This document shows, one piece after another, positions 23,182 to 31,976 of a stretch of DNA of 64,000 nt; within the stretch, counting starts at the first letter, position 1; every line of letters starts with the position of its first letter. The notes beneath the pieces were generated by a model. The model did no database searches and was not told where the DNA came from. It worked only from the letters and a program-made list of their open reading frames with translations. The position numbers were made by a program, and so were the translations under genes. Origin of the DNA: Staphylococcus equorum (GTDB taxonomy: Bacteria; Bacillota; Bacilli; Staphylococcales; Staphylococcaceae); assembly GCF_029024965.1 (NCBI RefSeq), contig NZ_CP118982.1, forward strand, positions 1,798,001-1,862,000, in the 5' to 3' direction.

Positions 23182-23448
23182 TTATTTAGTTAATCCTTCT
23201 TTAGATAAAATCTCAGTGATTGCTTCGATTGCGTCTGTTTCGTCGCTACCATCAGCGTAGATAGTGATTTCAGCATCTTTACCTACACCTAAACTCATAA
23301 CACCCATGATTGATTTCAAGTTAACTTTTTTACCGTTATATTCTAATTGAATATCTGAATCAAATTTTGAGGCAGTTTGAACAAGCATTGTCGCTGGACG
23401 AGCGTGAATACCTGTTTCATCGATAATTACATATGATTTTTGTTCCAT
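23182..23448 (-). CDS. ptsH: PTS phosphocarrier protein HPr
   Basis: 88 residues. His15 (GIHARPA) receives phosphate from enzyme I, and Ser46 (LKSIMGV) is the HPr kinase site used with CcpA for carbon catabolite repression. It is first in ptsHI and preceded by AAGGAG. No clear cre site was found in the 163-base upstream region. Confidence 0.97.
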   Translation of the reverse strand: MEQKSYVIIDETGIHARPATMLVQTASKFDSDIQLEYNGKKVNLKSIMGVMSLGVGKDAEITIYADGSDETDAIEAITEILSKEGLTK

Positions 23449-23574
23449 AATTTATTTCTCCTTCGTATAGTTAGAATCGTTAGTTTATTATAAAACCTAA
23501 CAAAGTTTTATATAATAAGATTACCAAATTATATATATAAATTCAATTCCTTGCACCCATGACATGACAATATT

Positions 23575-23606
23575 CAGCGTTTATTTAACAATTTGTGAAA
23601 ACGCTG
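23575..23606. terminator. Hairpin downstream of the 23612-24154 gene
   Basis: CAGCGTTT (23575-23582) and AAACGCTG (23599-23606) form a perfect 8-bp stem six bases past the stop codon. No T-run follows, so its termination strength is doubtful. Confidence 0.4.
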
Positions 23607-23611
23607 TAGTT

Positions 23612-24154
23612 TTACACAAGTGATTTAGCAACTTTTTCACATTTTTGAATATGATCATTACCTATTTTTTTCATGAAATAATAACTTATAGAAGCAGTGA
23701 TTGCTTGACCTACTACCGGGAACCATTTCGTTTGTTTTGCTGCAGTACGTTTCGCTACATCACGAATAACTACTTTGAGAATAGCACTTGATACTTTTTT
23801 ACCAATAAATTGGCTGCCTTGAATTGCCGCAGTAGTTAGCACACGCTCTTTCATGTCATCTCCCATGGTATTAACTTGTTTATGATCAAGACCATAAATT
23901 TTATTTACGTCCTCAATTATATCTTTCATAAGTTTAATATCTACACTGAAGCCTAAACCAGGAATAGGTACTACACTTACCCCAGATGATAGCATTGATT
24001 TTTTTCTTACTAAAGCCTCTGCACGTTGGCGACGTTCTTCAATTTCACTATGTGTTGTTGGTATGCTACCTTTATTATTTATATCTTCTATATTTAAGAC
24101 TTTATTTCCTACTTTTTGTGTAACGTTATTTGTGATTTTATTTTTAAAACTCAT
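23612..24154 (-). CDS. Hypothetical protein, possibly DUF697/YcjF-like
   Basis: 180 residues from the ATG at 24154 behind AAGGAGTGA. After a polar N-terminus, the segment SVVPIPGLGFSVDIKLMKDI is followed by NKIYGLDHKQVN and ends with WFPVVGQAITASISYYFMKK. Gly/Pro-rich amphipathic segments of this kind around a 'KIYG' motif resemble DUF697-type small membrane-associated proteins. The assignment is tentative. It is flanked by the methyltransferase gene and ptsH, same strand, but likely transcribed on its own. Confidence 0.65.
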   Translation of the reverse strand: MSFKNKITNNVTQKVGNKVLNIEDINNKGSIPTTHSEIEERRQRAEALVRKKSMLSSGVSVVPIPGLGFSVDIKLMKDIIEDVNKIYGLDHKQVNTMGDDMKERVLTTAAIQGSQFIGKKVSSAILKVVIRDVAKRTAAKQTKWFPVVGQAITASISYYFMKKIGNDHIQKCEKVAKSLV

Positions 24155-24211
24155 TATGTTCACTCCTTAGTAAATTCTATACACTAAGAATAATACCCGT
24201 TTTTTCACACT

Positions 24212-25381
24212 TTACTGTATTTTTACAAAAATCGCTTTTAAATATTTTGAAGGTTTATAGTGTGCATGCGTCTTAAAATCTTTTGGCAAGCCCATGACAT
24301 CAATAATTTCAAAGTCCACTTCTTCTTTAGTTAATGTTTCTGTAACTACATTTTTAAAAGCTTTTAGTGAAAACGTACTATTATTTGTACATAATAGCAA
24401 TGTACCTTCAGGTCCAAGTATATCGAGTGCACCAACAATTAATTTATCGTAGTCTTTTAATACAGAAAATGTTTTTTTCTTATTTCTCGCAAAACTTGGC
24501 GGATCGATAACAATTGTATCGTAGAAGAAATCATGACGACGAGCATAATTATAGAAATTAAAAGTATCCATAACATAAATGTATTGTGACGCTGGGTCAA
24601 TAGAATTTAAACCGAAATTACTTTCAGTAAGCGCTCGAGAACGGTTAGCTAAATCAACGCTTGTTGTCATCTCTGCATTTTCTGCAGCTACAACTGAGAA
24701 TGCCCCTGTATAACTGAATAAATTCAATAAATTTTTATCTTGCGCGTATTGGTCTTTTAATTTCTTTCTTACTTCTCTTTGATCTAAAAAGATGCCCGTC
24801 ATTGGCCCATCATTTAAATGCACATTATAAAATGTAAAGTTTTCTTCGATGACAATTGGGAATTCCGGTGCATCTCCGTCAACGAAGCCACCTTCTACAT
24901 TAGCATCTTTAAAACGTAACTTTTCAAAAATTGACGTATAACCAAATATTGCTTTCAGCGCACTCAAAATATTATAACGGAACTTATAAATACCTTTAGA
25001 ATACCATTGAACTAAGTAATGACCGTTGTAATTGTCGATTGTAAGACCACCAACACCATCACCTTCTCCGTTAAATACTCTAAATGCATTTGTGCCCTCT
25101 ACATTATAAAAATATTCACGTTCTTTTTTCGCAATATCAAATAATCTTTCAAAAAATTGTGTGTTAACAATTTCATCACGCGAGTAACTCAATACCCAAC
25201 CGATGCCTTTATGCTGACGTCCAACATATGCTGTTGCAATATACTGGTCTTTATCATTTAATAATTGAAATAAATCTCCTTCGTGTAAGTGATCGTGTGC
25301 GTAAATATCATCTTCGCTTACCAATGGATATTCATTTAAATATTTTGTTTCTTTACCTCTATTTAATGTGGCAGTTTTCAT
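24212..25381 (-). CDS. Class I SAM-dependent rRNA methyltransferase, RlmI family
   Basis: 389 residues. An N-terminal PUA-like RNA-binding domain (about 1-75), then a RlmI-type methyltransferase with FLDQREVRKKL, the SAM motif LNLFSYTGAFSVVAA and the catalytic motif IDPPSFARNKK. E. coli RlmI makes m5C in 23S rRNA; the exact target here is not certain. The ribosome site ahead of the ATG is weak (GAAAGG, long spacing). The length fits the family. Confidence 0.85.
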   Translation of the reverse strand: MKTATLNRGKETKYLNEYPLVSEDDIYAHDHLHEGDLFQLLNDKDQYIATAYVGRQHKGIGWVLSYSRDEIVNTQFFERLFDIAKKEREYFYNVEGTNAFRVFNGEGDGVGGLTIDNYNGHYLVQWYSKGIYKFRYNILSALKAIFGYTSIFEKLRFKDANVEGGFVDGDAPEFPIVIEENFTFYNVHLNDGPMTGIFLDQREVRKKLKDQYAQDKNLLNLFSYTGAFSVVAAENAEMTTSVDLANRSRALTESNFGLNSIDPASQYIYVMDTFNFYNYARRHDFFYDTIVIDPPSFARNKKKTFSVLKDYDKLIVGALDILGPEGTLLLCTNNSTFSLKAFKNVVTETLTKEEVDFEIIDVMGLPKDFKTHAHYKPSKYLKAIFVKIQ

Positions 25382-25513
25382 AAAATTATGTCAGCCTTTC
25401 TACTATTTTTTTATATTTATCTGTCGCTTACTTATTTTATCATTTCAAGTACATCGTAACATCATTAATATTCATTTAGCTCAAACGTTTTGACTAAGTA
25501 TTGATCTTTTTTA

Positions 25514-25552
25514 ATAAAAAAACCTATCTTCCAACCAATTGGAAGATAGGTT
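25514..25552 (-). terminator. Terminator after the 433-residue membrane protein gene
   Basis: AACCTATCTTCCAA (25521-25534) and its complement (25539-25552) with a 4-base loop; on the minus strand a run of T follows. Confidence 0.85.
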
Positions 25553-25575
25553 CGTCAAACAACAGTATTAAGTTC

Positions 25576-26877
25576 TTAATCTCTAGAAGGTTCTCGCAAT
25601 TTAATTATAAACGCTACCACAATTGCAATTAACATCATAACTAGAATCGGTGTAATGAAAATTGAAAGTAATAGCCCATGAACCATTATATTCATAAATT
25701 CAGTGAATAATTTAAAGAACAATAAACTTACCATAAATAATTGTAAATAATAAAATCGGCCTTTCAAATAATTCGTCAATGTCGTTAAAATATAAATAAT
25801 GATGATGATCATTAAGATGAACAACGTTATCCATTCAATAACATATTGTGTTTGGCCAATCTCCCAATTACCAGAAACGAATAATGAATTTCTATTATTA
25901 AATTCAATTAATGTGAAGAATAATAAAACAGCACCACAAAATAATTCTACATAACTCGGTTTAATCCATTTCGGTTTCTTCATCCAATTTGGAACATCAT
26001 CTTCTTGTATATCAATAATGTTCTTCCATTTTTCAATAAATTTATCTTTCTTATCTCTTACTTTCTGAATATCTACACTTCTGCGAGTTTTACGTGTGAA
26101 TTCTGTCGTTTTGTCTTGTAAAGTCTTCCAACGTTCTATCGTTTGGTTCGTTACAGTGTCCTTACTCGTTCTTGATAATTCTGGTTCTTCTTCGCCTAAT
26201 TCCTGTTTTGTTAATGGCAATGATCTTCTTAAGAATAAGAAATTCCAAATTGACATTTGTCCCAGTAGCCACATAATTATGAAAAATGTGTTAACACTTA
26301 AGATGTCGATTGGTATAATTTCATCACTTTCGATTCTTCCATATAACACCAATTGCGTTATCAAATAACTAAACCCATAACTGAAAATAATCCATAAATA
26401 ATGATATTTTCTATGCTCTATATTTAACTCATCTTTATAAACGATATAACCAATGTGAATTACAAATGGTATTACGAAAATAATAGCGAAAAAACTATAA
26501 ACTTGGGTCATTAAAATTAGCGTTATGATAAAGAATAGAATACCAATAACTAAAAAGAATATTGAAATATCGTAGTCATATCGTGTTGTTCTAAATAAAG
26601 TAATTCCTAGCATAATTAATCCAATGCCAAATATAATTATTAAAATGGCGCTAACTACTGGAAAATCCCCTATGTAATTGCTCATTACCCTAATTATTTC
26701 AGCAAAAAATGCGTTTATAAAATCCCATACATTATGAATGTGTAAATCAATTTTACCTTTGCCATTTAATTTATGGATCATTGGTAAATTAATTAAAATG
26801 ATGAGACCTGTGAAAAGCGAAACGATGCCTATAATATAACTATATAATATCTCAGCGTGTTTCTTCATAAAAGACAT
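25576..26877 (-). CDS. Large polytopic membrane protein of unknown function
   Basis: 433 residues from the ATG at 26877 behind GAGGTGAAT (an upstream in-frame start lacks support). About ten hydrophobic helices fall in two groups: six in the first 230 residues and four in the last 130. Between them lies a charged cytosol-like linker of about 85 residues (RWKTLQDKTTEFTRKTRRSV and onward). I do not recognise a family and see no catalytic motif. It is monocistronic with its own terminator. Confidence 0.75.
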   Translation of the reverse strand: MSFMKKHAEILYSYIIGIVSLFTGLIILINLPMIHKLNGKGKIDLHIHNVWDFINAFFAEIIRVMSNYIGDFPVVSAILIIIFGIGLIMLGITLFRTTRYDYDISIFFLVIGILFFIITLILMTQVYSFFAIIFVIPFVIHIGYIVYKDELNIEHRKYHYLWIIFSYGFSYLITQLVLYGRIESDEIIPIDILSVNTFFIIMWLLGQMSIWNFLFLRRSLPLTKQELGEEEPELSRTSKDTVTNQTIERWKTLQDKTTEFTRKTRRSVDIQKVRDKKDKFIEKWKNIIDIQEDDVPNWMKKPKWIKPSYVELFCGAVLLFFTLIEFNNRNSLFVSGNWEIGQTQYVIEWITLFILMIIIIIYILTTLTNYLKGRFYYLQLFMVSLLFFKLFTEFMNIMVHGLLLSIFITPILVMMLIAIVVAFIIKLREPSRD

Positions 26878-27065
26878 ACCATTCACCTCAAAGTTATTAT
26901 ATATTAACATTTAGCTCTTGTCTTTAATAATTTCAATAAATAAGTCTATAGTATGATATAAATTAGTTGTATAGTCAAATTTCCACATATACCTTTACTC
27001 TAAACAATTTATTTAATATTACTTTTAATTTTACAGTTTTATCCTTCATTTTTTTAAGTACTTTT

Positions 27066-27090
27066 GTTTACCTCTTTTTCTTCGTGGTAT
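27066..27090 (+). promoter_or_regulatory. Possible sigma-B-type promoter
   Basis: GTTTAC (27066-27071), a 13-base spacer and TGGTAT (27085-27090) resemble the GTTTAA-N12-15-GGGTAT pattern of sigma-B promoters. It lies 44 bases upstream of the small 27134 gene. Confidence 0.4.
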
Positions 27091-27133
27091 TTATATTGTA
27101 TAGATGATTAAAACATGAAGGAGTGTTTTGTTT

Positions 27134-27268
27134 ATGAGTAAAGAAGAATTAAATAAAAAAGCAGCTGAAAAAGCTAAAGAAACTGAAGATAAATTAAAAG
27201 ATGAAAAAGATTCGTCTGAAGAAAATAGCGAAGAAACGCAAAAAAATATTCAAGATACATTTGATTAA
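27134..27268 (+). CDS. Small highly charged peptide, 44 residues
   Basis: The frame begins MSKEELNKKAAEKAKETEDK and continues with Lys/Glu/Asp/Ser, ending QDTFD. It has AAGGAG ten bases ahead of the ATG, a possible sigma-B promoter and a downstream hairpin terminator, so it looks like a real monocistronic gene. It contains no hydrophobic segment and should be an extended or single-helix, CsbD-like stress-type protein in composition, though no family can be assigned. It is shorter than usual gene-calling limits. Confidence 0.6.
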   Translation: MSKEELNKKAAEKAKETEDKLKDEKDSSEENSEETQKNIQDTFD

Positions 27269-27350
27269 TTAAAGCGTAAATTAGACGTATATAAACATAT
27301 CAGACTTAATTATTATACTAGTAGTAGTTATCTGATAGCTATTCTACTTT

Positions 27351-27404
27351 GTGGGAGCGAGATTACAGAGTCAATTTTTGATTACTGTTTCGCTCTCTTT
27401 TTTA
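27351..27404 (+). terminator. Terminator within a dispersed GGGAGCGAGA repeat, copy 3
   Basis: GAGCGA (27355-27360) pairs with TCGCTC near 27390-27395, with inner ACAG/CTGT and TCAA/TTGA pairs, followed by a T-run. The GTGGGAGCGAGA start resembles the repeats near 7648 and 17438. It terminates the small peptide gene. Confidence 0.65.
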
Positions 27405-27522
27405 GTTTTATGTCATCTTCCCTCACCTTTCGTCTAACTTAAATCATTTACAGTGTTTTATATAGTGAAAGGCTCAATATATTTTAAATACATAATATTT
27501 TTGATTAATTTCATTTACAACC

Positions 27523-27551
27523 TTGACAGAAGTGATTAAAAATCATACATT
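27523..27551 (+). promoter_or_regulatory. Promoter of the TPP riboswitch and ykoEDC
   Basis: Consensus TTGACA (27523-27528), a 17-base spacer and TACATT (27546-27551), ending about 22 bases before the aptamer. Confidence 0.75.
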
Positions 27552-27572
27552 AGAGTTAAATTAAATAATCAT

Positions 27573-27666
27573 TCGCACTAGGGGTGTTTAGTGACTGAGA
27601 TGAGGTATACCCTCAAACCCTTTGAACCTGATCTAGATTAAACTAGCGTAGGAAAGTGTACTGCGA
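27573..27666 (+). ncRNA. TPP riboswitch (THI element)
   Basis: The aptamer shows the conserved THI-box order: GGGGTG, CTGAGATGAGG, ACCCTCAAACCCTTTGAACC cut by a turn, CTGATCTAGATTAAACTAGC and GTAGGAAAGT. The CGCA/TGCG ends can form P1. It senses thiamine diphosphate. A terminator hairpin downstream (27705-27739) supplies the off switch, so ykoEDC should be expressed when TPP is scarce. Confidence 0.93.
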
Positions 27667-27704
27667 TACTTTTATAAAAAAATGGTATCCGTATGCCTGT
27701 ATTT

Positions 27705-27739
27705 AACGCGCACCTTTCTAGAAGGTTGTGCGTTTTTTT
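27705..27739 (+). terminator. Riboswitch-controlled terminator
   Basis: ACGCGCACCTT (27706-27716) pairs with AAGGTTGTGCGT (27722-27733) across a short loop, followed by seven T. It sits between the TPP aptamer and the ykoE ribosome site. Confidence 0.85.
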
Positions 27740-27758
27740 ATATAGGAGGAGTATATAT

Positions 27759-28334
27759 ATGTCCAAAGGATTAAAACTTTCTGAGATACTGGTAACTGTA
27801 TTAATAGCAGTAGTTTTCGCTGTCATTTATAATATTTGGAATTTTGTCTATAAAGCGTTACAAGTTACAGGTCTACATTTTGAAGAACTAACTTACGGCG
27901 CTTGGTTTATGGCAGCTATAGTAGCTTATCTTATTATTCCTAAAGCAGGCATTGCTATTTTAGCTGAATTTGCTGCAGGTGCCGGCGAAACCATCGTTAT
28001 GGGCCGTTTTGATATCGCTACAATGATTTATGCTTTAATACAAGGTTTAGCATGTGAACTTATCTTTGCACTTTTCAGATATAAATCTCGCTCAGCAATG
28101 GTTGCAATGTTGGCCGGTTTCTTAGCCTCAGTATCTACTTTACCCTTGGATTTTGCTTACGGTTATCTCGGTGAAATAGCTGGTTGGAACCTTATGCTAT
28201 ATATCGTATTTCGACTTATAAGTGGAATTGTTGTGGCTGGACTTTTATCTTACTATATTGTAAAAGCCTTAGATCAAACCGGTGTCACTAAATTATTCAG
28301 ACCTGCAACTCAGAGCGATTATGACAATTTATAA
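27759..28334 (+). CDS. ykoE: ECF transporter S component for thiamine/HMP (YkoE)
   Basis: 191 residues from the ATG at 27759, behind AGGAGG. Five to six hydrophobic helices; sequence features such as LTYGAWFMAAIVAYLIIPKAG and FAAGAGETIVMG match the YkoE family of ECF substrate-binding components. It binds hydroxymethylpyrimidine or thiamine and works with YkoD and YkoC. The TPP riboswitch strongly supports the role. An upstream in-frame extension would run through the terminator stem and is rejected. No ykoF lies in the cluster. Confidence 0.9.
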   Translation: MSKGLKLSEILVTVLIAVVFAVIYNIWNFVYKALQVTGLHFEELTYGAWFMAAIVAYLIIPKAGIAILAEFAAGAGETIVMGRFDIATMIYALIQGLACELIFALFRYKSRSAMVAMLAGFLASVSTLPLDFAYGYLGEIAGWNLMLYIVFRLISGIVVAGLLSYYIVKALDQTGVTKLFRPATQSDYDNL

Positions 28335-28346
28335 GGAGCAATAAAG

Positions 28347-29768
28347 TTGATAGTCACAAAAAATTTACGCTTAAAATACCCTAACAGTAATAATAAAATA
28401 TTTGATAATTTAACACTTCATATAAAAAACAAAGAAAAAGTGTTGCTCTTAGGTCCTTCTGGTTCAGGTAAAAGTACGTTATTAAACGTTTTAAGTGGTA
28501 TCGTTCCTAATCTAATTGATTTACCTATGAAATATGATGAATTACAAATTGAAGAAGATTGTGGCGTTATTTTTCAAGATCCAGACACTCAATTTTGTAT
28601 GCCTAAAGTATATGAGGAACTGGCTTTTGTTTTAGAAAATTTGCGCGTACCACGTGATGAAATGGAAAGCCGAATTCAATCTGCCTTGTCAGCAGTAGAT
28701 TTAAATGTCGATGAAAATCAACATATTAATCAATTGAGTGGTGGAATGAAGCAAAAATTAGCAATTGCAGAAACTTTGTTACAACAAGCAAACACCCTAT
28801 TCTTAGATGAACCAACAGCAATGCTAGATGTGGATGCAACTGCGGATTTATGGCAAAAAATAAAATCATTCTGGCATGACCAAACTGTGTTAATTGTAGA
28901 ACACAAAGTAGAACATATTTGGCAACATGTTGATCGTGTCATTCTATTAAATTATGATGGTGCCATAATAGCCGATGCACCTCCTAATAAGATATTGCAT
29001 GACTATGAGCATCTATTAACAGAATATGGTGTCTGGCATCCTAATGCTTGGCAATACGCCCCACCATCATCAAAAACACAAAATGATGCAACTACACAAC
29101 AATCAGATGATAGCTTTAAATTTAAAAACGGTTTGATTAAACGAGGTAAACAGCAACTGATCAACATATCAGAATTAAACATTTATGCTGGCGAATGGAT
29201 TACCATTACTGGCTCAAATGGTAGTGGCAAAACGTCCTTATTAGAATCGATGATGCAACTAATTAAATATGACGGAAAAATGTATTTTAACAATCATACT
29301 CTATCAAAAATTAAAACCGCCGCAAAGCATATGTATTTAGTTTACCAAAACCCAGAATTACAATTTATTACACATTCTGTATATGATGAAATTTACATTC
29401 AATATAAGAATAAAAACCGTTCAACTGTTGAAGCTGAGCGAGAGACTCAAAACATGCTTGAAATACTAAATTTACAAGCCGTTAAAACACAGCATCCATT
29501 TGAACTGTCTACAGGCCAAAAAAGACGTCTAAGCGTTGCTATTGCACTAAGTTCATCTTCTGACTTTATTTTACTTGATGAACCTACCTTTGGTCTCGAT
29601 AGCCATAATACATTTAACCTTATTAAATTATTCCAAAACCGTATACAAAATGGACAAACGATTGTAATGGTGACGCATGATTCAGAAATTATTGCACGGT
29701 ATCCGACCCGTAGACTCCATGTCGATCAACATCAATTAACTGAATTAAAGGGTGATACTTATGTTTGA
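28347..29768 (+). CDS. ykoD: ECF transporter ATPase, duplicated (YkoD)
   Basis: 473 residues with two complete ABC ATPase halves. Half one has GPSGSGKST near 33 and LSGGMKQKL near 131; half two has GSNGSGKTSL near 290 and LSTGQKRRL near 390, then FILLDEPTFGLD. Fusion of two ATPases is normal for YkoD. The start codon is TTG, with AAGGAG 7-8 bases upstream. It energises HMP/thiamine uptake. Confidence 0.92.
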   Translation: MIVTKNLRLKYPNSNNKIFDNLTLHIKNKEKVLLLGPSGSGKSTLLNVLSGIVPNLIDLPMKYDELQIEEDCGVIFQDPDTQFCMPKVYEELAFVLENLRVPRDEMESRIQSALSAVDLNVDENQHINQLSGGMKQKLAIAETLLQQANTLFLDEPTAMLDVDATADLWQKIKSFWHDQTVLIVEHKVEHIWQHVDRVILLNYDGAIIADAPPNKILHDYEHLLTEYGVWHPNAWQYAPPSSKTQNDATTQQSDDSFKFKNGLIKRGKQQLINISELNIYAGEWITITGSNGSGKTSLLESMMQLIKYDGKMYFNNHTLSKIKTAAKHMYLVYQNPELQFITHSVYDEIYIQYKNKNRSTVEAERETQNMLEILNLQAVKTQHPFELSTGQKRRLSVAIALSSSSDFILLDEPTFGLDSHNTFNLIKLFQNRIQNGQTIVMVTHDSEIIARYPTRRLHVDQHQLTELKGDTYV

Positions 29769-30567
29769 GATGTGGAAAAAACACTATTCATTTGTTGATG
29801 ACGTCAACATTATTACTAAATTAGCAATTGCAGTCATTTTGTTTTTCTTTGTAATCTTTGTACATCAATTTGATTATATGCTCTATATAACGTTATTAAT
29901 GTTGATATTTCTACTTTTATTTAATGGATTGAAATTCAAGGTCACTTTTGTTTTCATACTCTTTACTGTCACTTTTAGTTTGATATCTGCTTTATTCATG
30001 ATTTTTTATGGTGATGGGACACACACGATATTTAAGCTAGGCTTTATTCAAATTACTACCGAAAGTTTATATCGTGGTCTACATTTAGCAATGCGTACGA
30101 CAACAGTTTCTCTTTTTGGAATTTTAATTGCCTTCACATCACAAATCGTCATGATTTTCTATAGTCTTATGCAACATCTCAAAGTTAAACCTAAAGTAGC
30201 TTATGCCTTTATGGCAGCAATTAGAATGGTACCTTTGATGTTCACTTCATTGTTCGAACTCAGAAAATCATTGAAAATGCGCTATCAAATGATTGATTCA
30301 CGTAATTATAGAGGGTTTCAACGTTTAAAACACCTTGTAATACCGCTACTAAGTCAAAACATTAGAAAAGCACATCAATTGTCAGTTGCTATGGAGAAAA
30401 AAGGATTTAAAGACGGACCTAGAACATACTATTATTATGCACCTTTCTCGTATAAAGATCTTTTATTAATCGTAGTTGTAAGTTCTATTTTAATCGTTGC
30501 ATATTTCCTAGCACAATATATTCCAATCACAGGAATTAATGATGTGCGTATTTCAAGTATTTACTGA
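29761..30567 (+). CDS. ykoC: ECF transporter T component (YkoC)
   Basis: 268 residues from the ATG at 29761, which overlaps the ykoD end by eight bases and follows AAAGGGTGA; a GTG nine bases earlier is less likely. Four to five membrane helices and the conserved coupling motif region with SRNYRGFQRLK and AMEKKGFKDGPR, typical of ECF transmembrane (CbiQ/EcfT) proteins. It links the S component to YkoD. A bidirectional terminator follows. Confidence 0.9.
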   Translation: MFEMWKKHYSFVDDVNIITKLAIAVILFFFVIFVHQFDYMLYITLLMLIFLLLFNGLKFKVTFVFILFTVTFSLISALFMIFYGDGTHTIFKLGFIQITTESLYRGLHLAMRTTTVSLFGILIAFTSQIVMIFYSLMQHLKVKPKVAYAFMAAIRMVPLMFTSLFELRKSLKMRYQMIDSRNYRGFQRLKHLVIPLLSQNIRKAHQLSVAMEKKGFKDGPRTYYYYAPFSYKDLLLIVVVSSILIVAYFLAQYIPITGINDVRISSIY

Positions 30568-30596
30568 ATCACTTTACTATCCATATAATTTAAATA

Positions 30597-30645
30597 AAAA
30601 AGCGTTAAGACAAAACTTAAACCATTTTGTCTTAACGTTTTTTTG
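30597..30645. terminator. Bidirectional terminator between ykoC and purD
   Basis: GTTAAGACAAAA (30604-30615) and TTTTGTCTTAAC (30625-30636) with flanking A-run and T-run; it serves both operons. Confidence 0.85.
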
Positions 30646-30714
30646 ATAGCTAATTCAATTTTCTTGATTACATTTATATAATTCAAAATAATCATTTGTA
30701 AATTACTTTAATTG

Positions 30715-31953
30715 CTATTTAAGTGCTTTATCACTAATATCCTTTCGATAAAACAATGCATTGCTTTTAATTTTATCGACTGCTTCATACGCTTTAGCTT
30801 TTGCACTTGCAATATCTTTTCCCTCACCTAAAGCTAGAATGACACGGCCACCAGATGTCACATATATATCTTGTTCTTTTTTTAATCCACTTACAAAGTA
30901 TTGACCATCTAAATCGAAGCCAGAAACAGTTTTACCCTTTTCATAATTTGCTGGATAACCTTTAGATGCAAGCATAACACCTACTACGGAATCTACTTTC
31001 CATTGAAATTGGATTGGTTTTTTAGCTTCTAAATCTAAAATATGCTGCATCAAATCACTTTCCATACGAGTTAAAAGCACTTGAGCTTCGGGATCGCCAA
31101 AACGTGCATTAAACTCAATCACTTTTGGTCCTTCATCTGTAATAATGGCTCCAATGTAAAGTACACCAAAAAATGAGTAGCCTTCATTAACCAATGCTTT
31201 TGCAATAGGCTGTGCAATTTCATCATTTGTTCGTTTGATAATAGAATCCTCAATATGAGGCACAGGACAATACGCACCCATACCTCCAGTGTTCGGGCCT
31301 AAGTCACCATCAAACGCACGTTTATGGTCTTGAGCTATGCAATCAAACGGAACAGCATAGTCATTATTTACGAAAGTCATTAACGAGAATTCTTCACCCT
31401 CAAGAAATTGCTCAAAAACCACAATACCTTCTTCTTCCTGGTATAGTTCTTCTACACCTGATAATGCTTCCTCATAACTTTCCGCAATGATAACCCCTTT
31501 ACCTGCTGCTAATCCATCTTTTTTCAATACAACTGGATATTCACATGATTGAATATAAGTTAATGCATCTTGCTTATTTGTAATTTGAGTATATTCAGCA
31601 GTTGGAATATCATATTTTTTCATTAATTCTTTCGCAAATAATTTAGAACCTTCTATTTGTGCTGCTGCTCGATTAGGTCCAAATACTTTTATTTGTGCAG
31701 CTTCTAATTTGTCAGTTAACCCTTCTGTTAAAGGTTGCTCAGGGCCAATGATTGCCCATGTAATACCGTGTTGTTGTGCAAATGCTACAATTTGTTCATG
31801 TTCTGTTTCTGCTATTTCACTATGTACCTGTGCAACTTTCGACATTGCGTCATTACCTGGGATTGCAAATATTTCATTAACAAGTGGTGATTGCTTTAGT
31901 TTGTGCGCTATTACGTGCTCTCTACCACCTGCACCAATTACAAGTACTTTCAT
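30715..31953 (-). CDS. purD: Phosphoribosylamine-glycine ligase
   Basis: 412 residues from the ATG at 31953 (GGAGG 11 bases upstream). The N-terminus [19 protein letters not shown] and the ATP-grasp segment [13 protein letters not shown] are diagnostic. It makes glycinamide ribonucleotide, step 2 of purine synthesis. Last gene of the pur operon. Confidence 0.97.
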   Translation of the reverse strand: MKVLVIGAGGREHVIAHKLKQSPLVNEIFAIPGNDAMSKVAQVHSEIAETEHEQIVAFAQQHGITWAIIGPEQPLTEGLTDKLEAAQIKVFGPNRAAAQIEGSKLFAKELMKKYDIPTAEYTQITNKQDALTYIQSCEYPVVLKKDGLAAGKGVIIAESYEEALSGVEELYQEEEGIVVFEQFLEGEEFSLMTFVNNDYAVPFDCIAQDHKRAFDGDLGPNTGGMGAYCPVPHIEDSIIKRTNDEIAQPIAKALVNEGYSFFGVLYIGAIITDEGPKVIEFNARFGDPEAQVLLTRMESDLMQHILDLEAKKPIQFQWKVDSVVGVMLASKGYPANYEKGKTVSGFDLDGQYFVSGLKKEQDIYVTSGGRVILALGEGKDIASAKAKAYEAVDKIKSNALFYRKDISDKALK

Positions 31954-31976
31954 AAAGTATATTGCCTCCAATTCCC

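Noticed and set aside
23591..23606. A cre-like sequence (TGAAAACGCTG) near ptsH
   Set aside because: Only half matches the CcpA consensus and it is better explained as one arm of a hairpin after the neighbouring gene.
27693..27758. A longer ykoE start
   Set aside because: The extension lies inside the riboswitch terminator stem.
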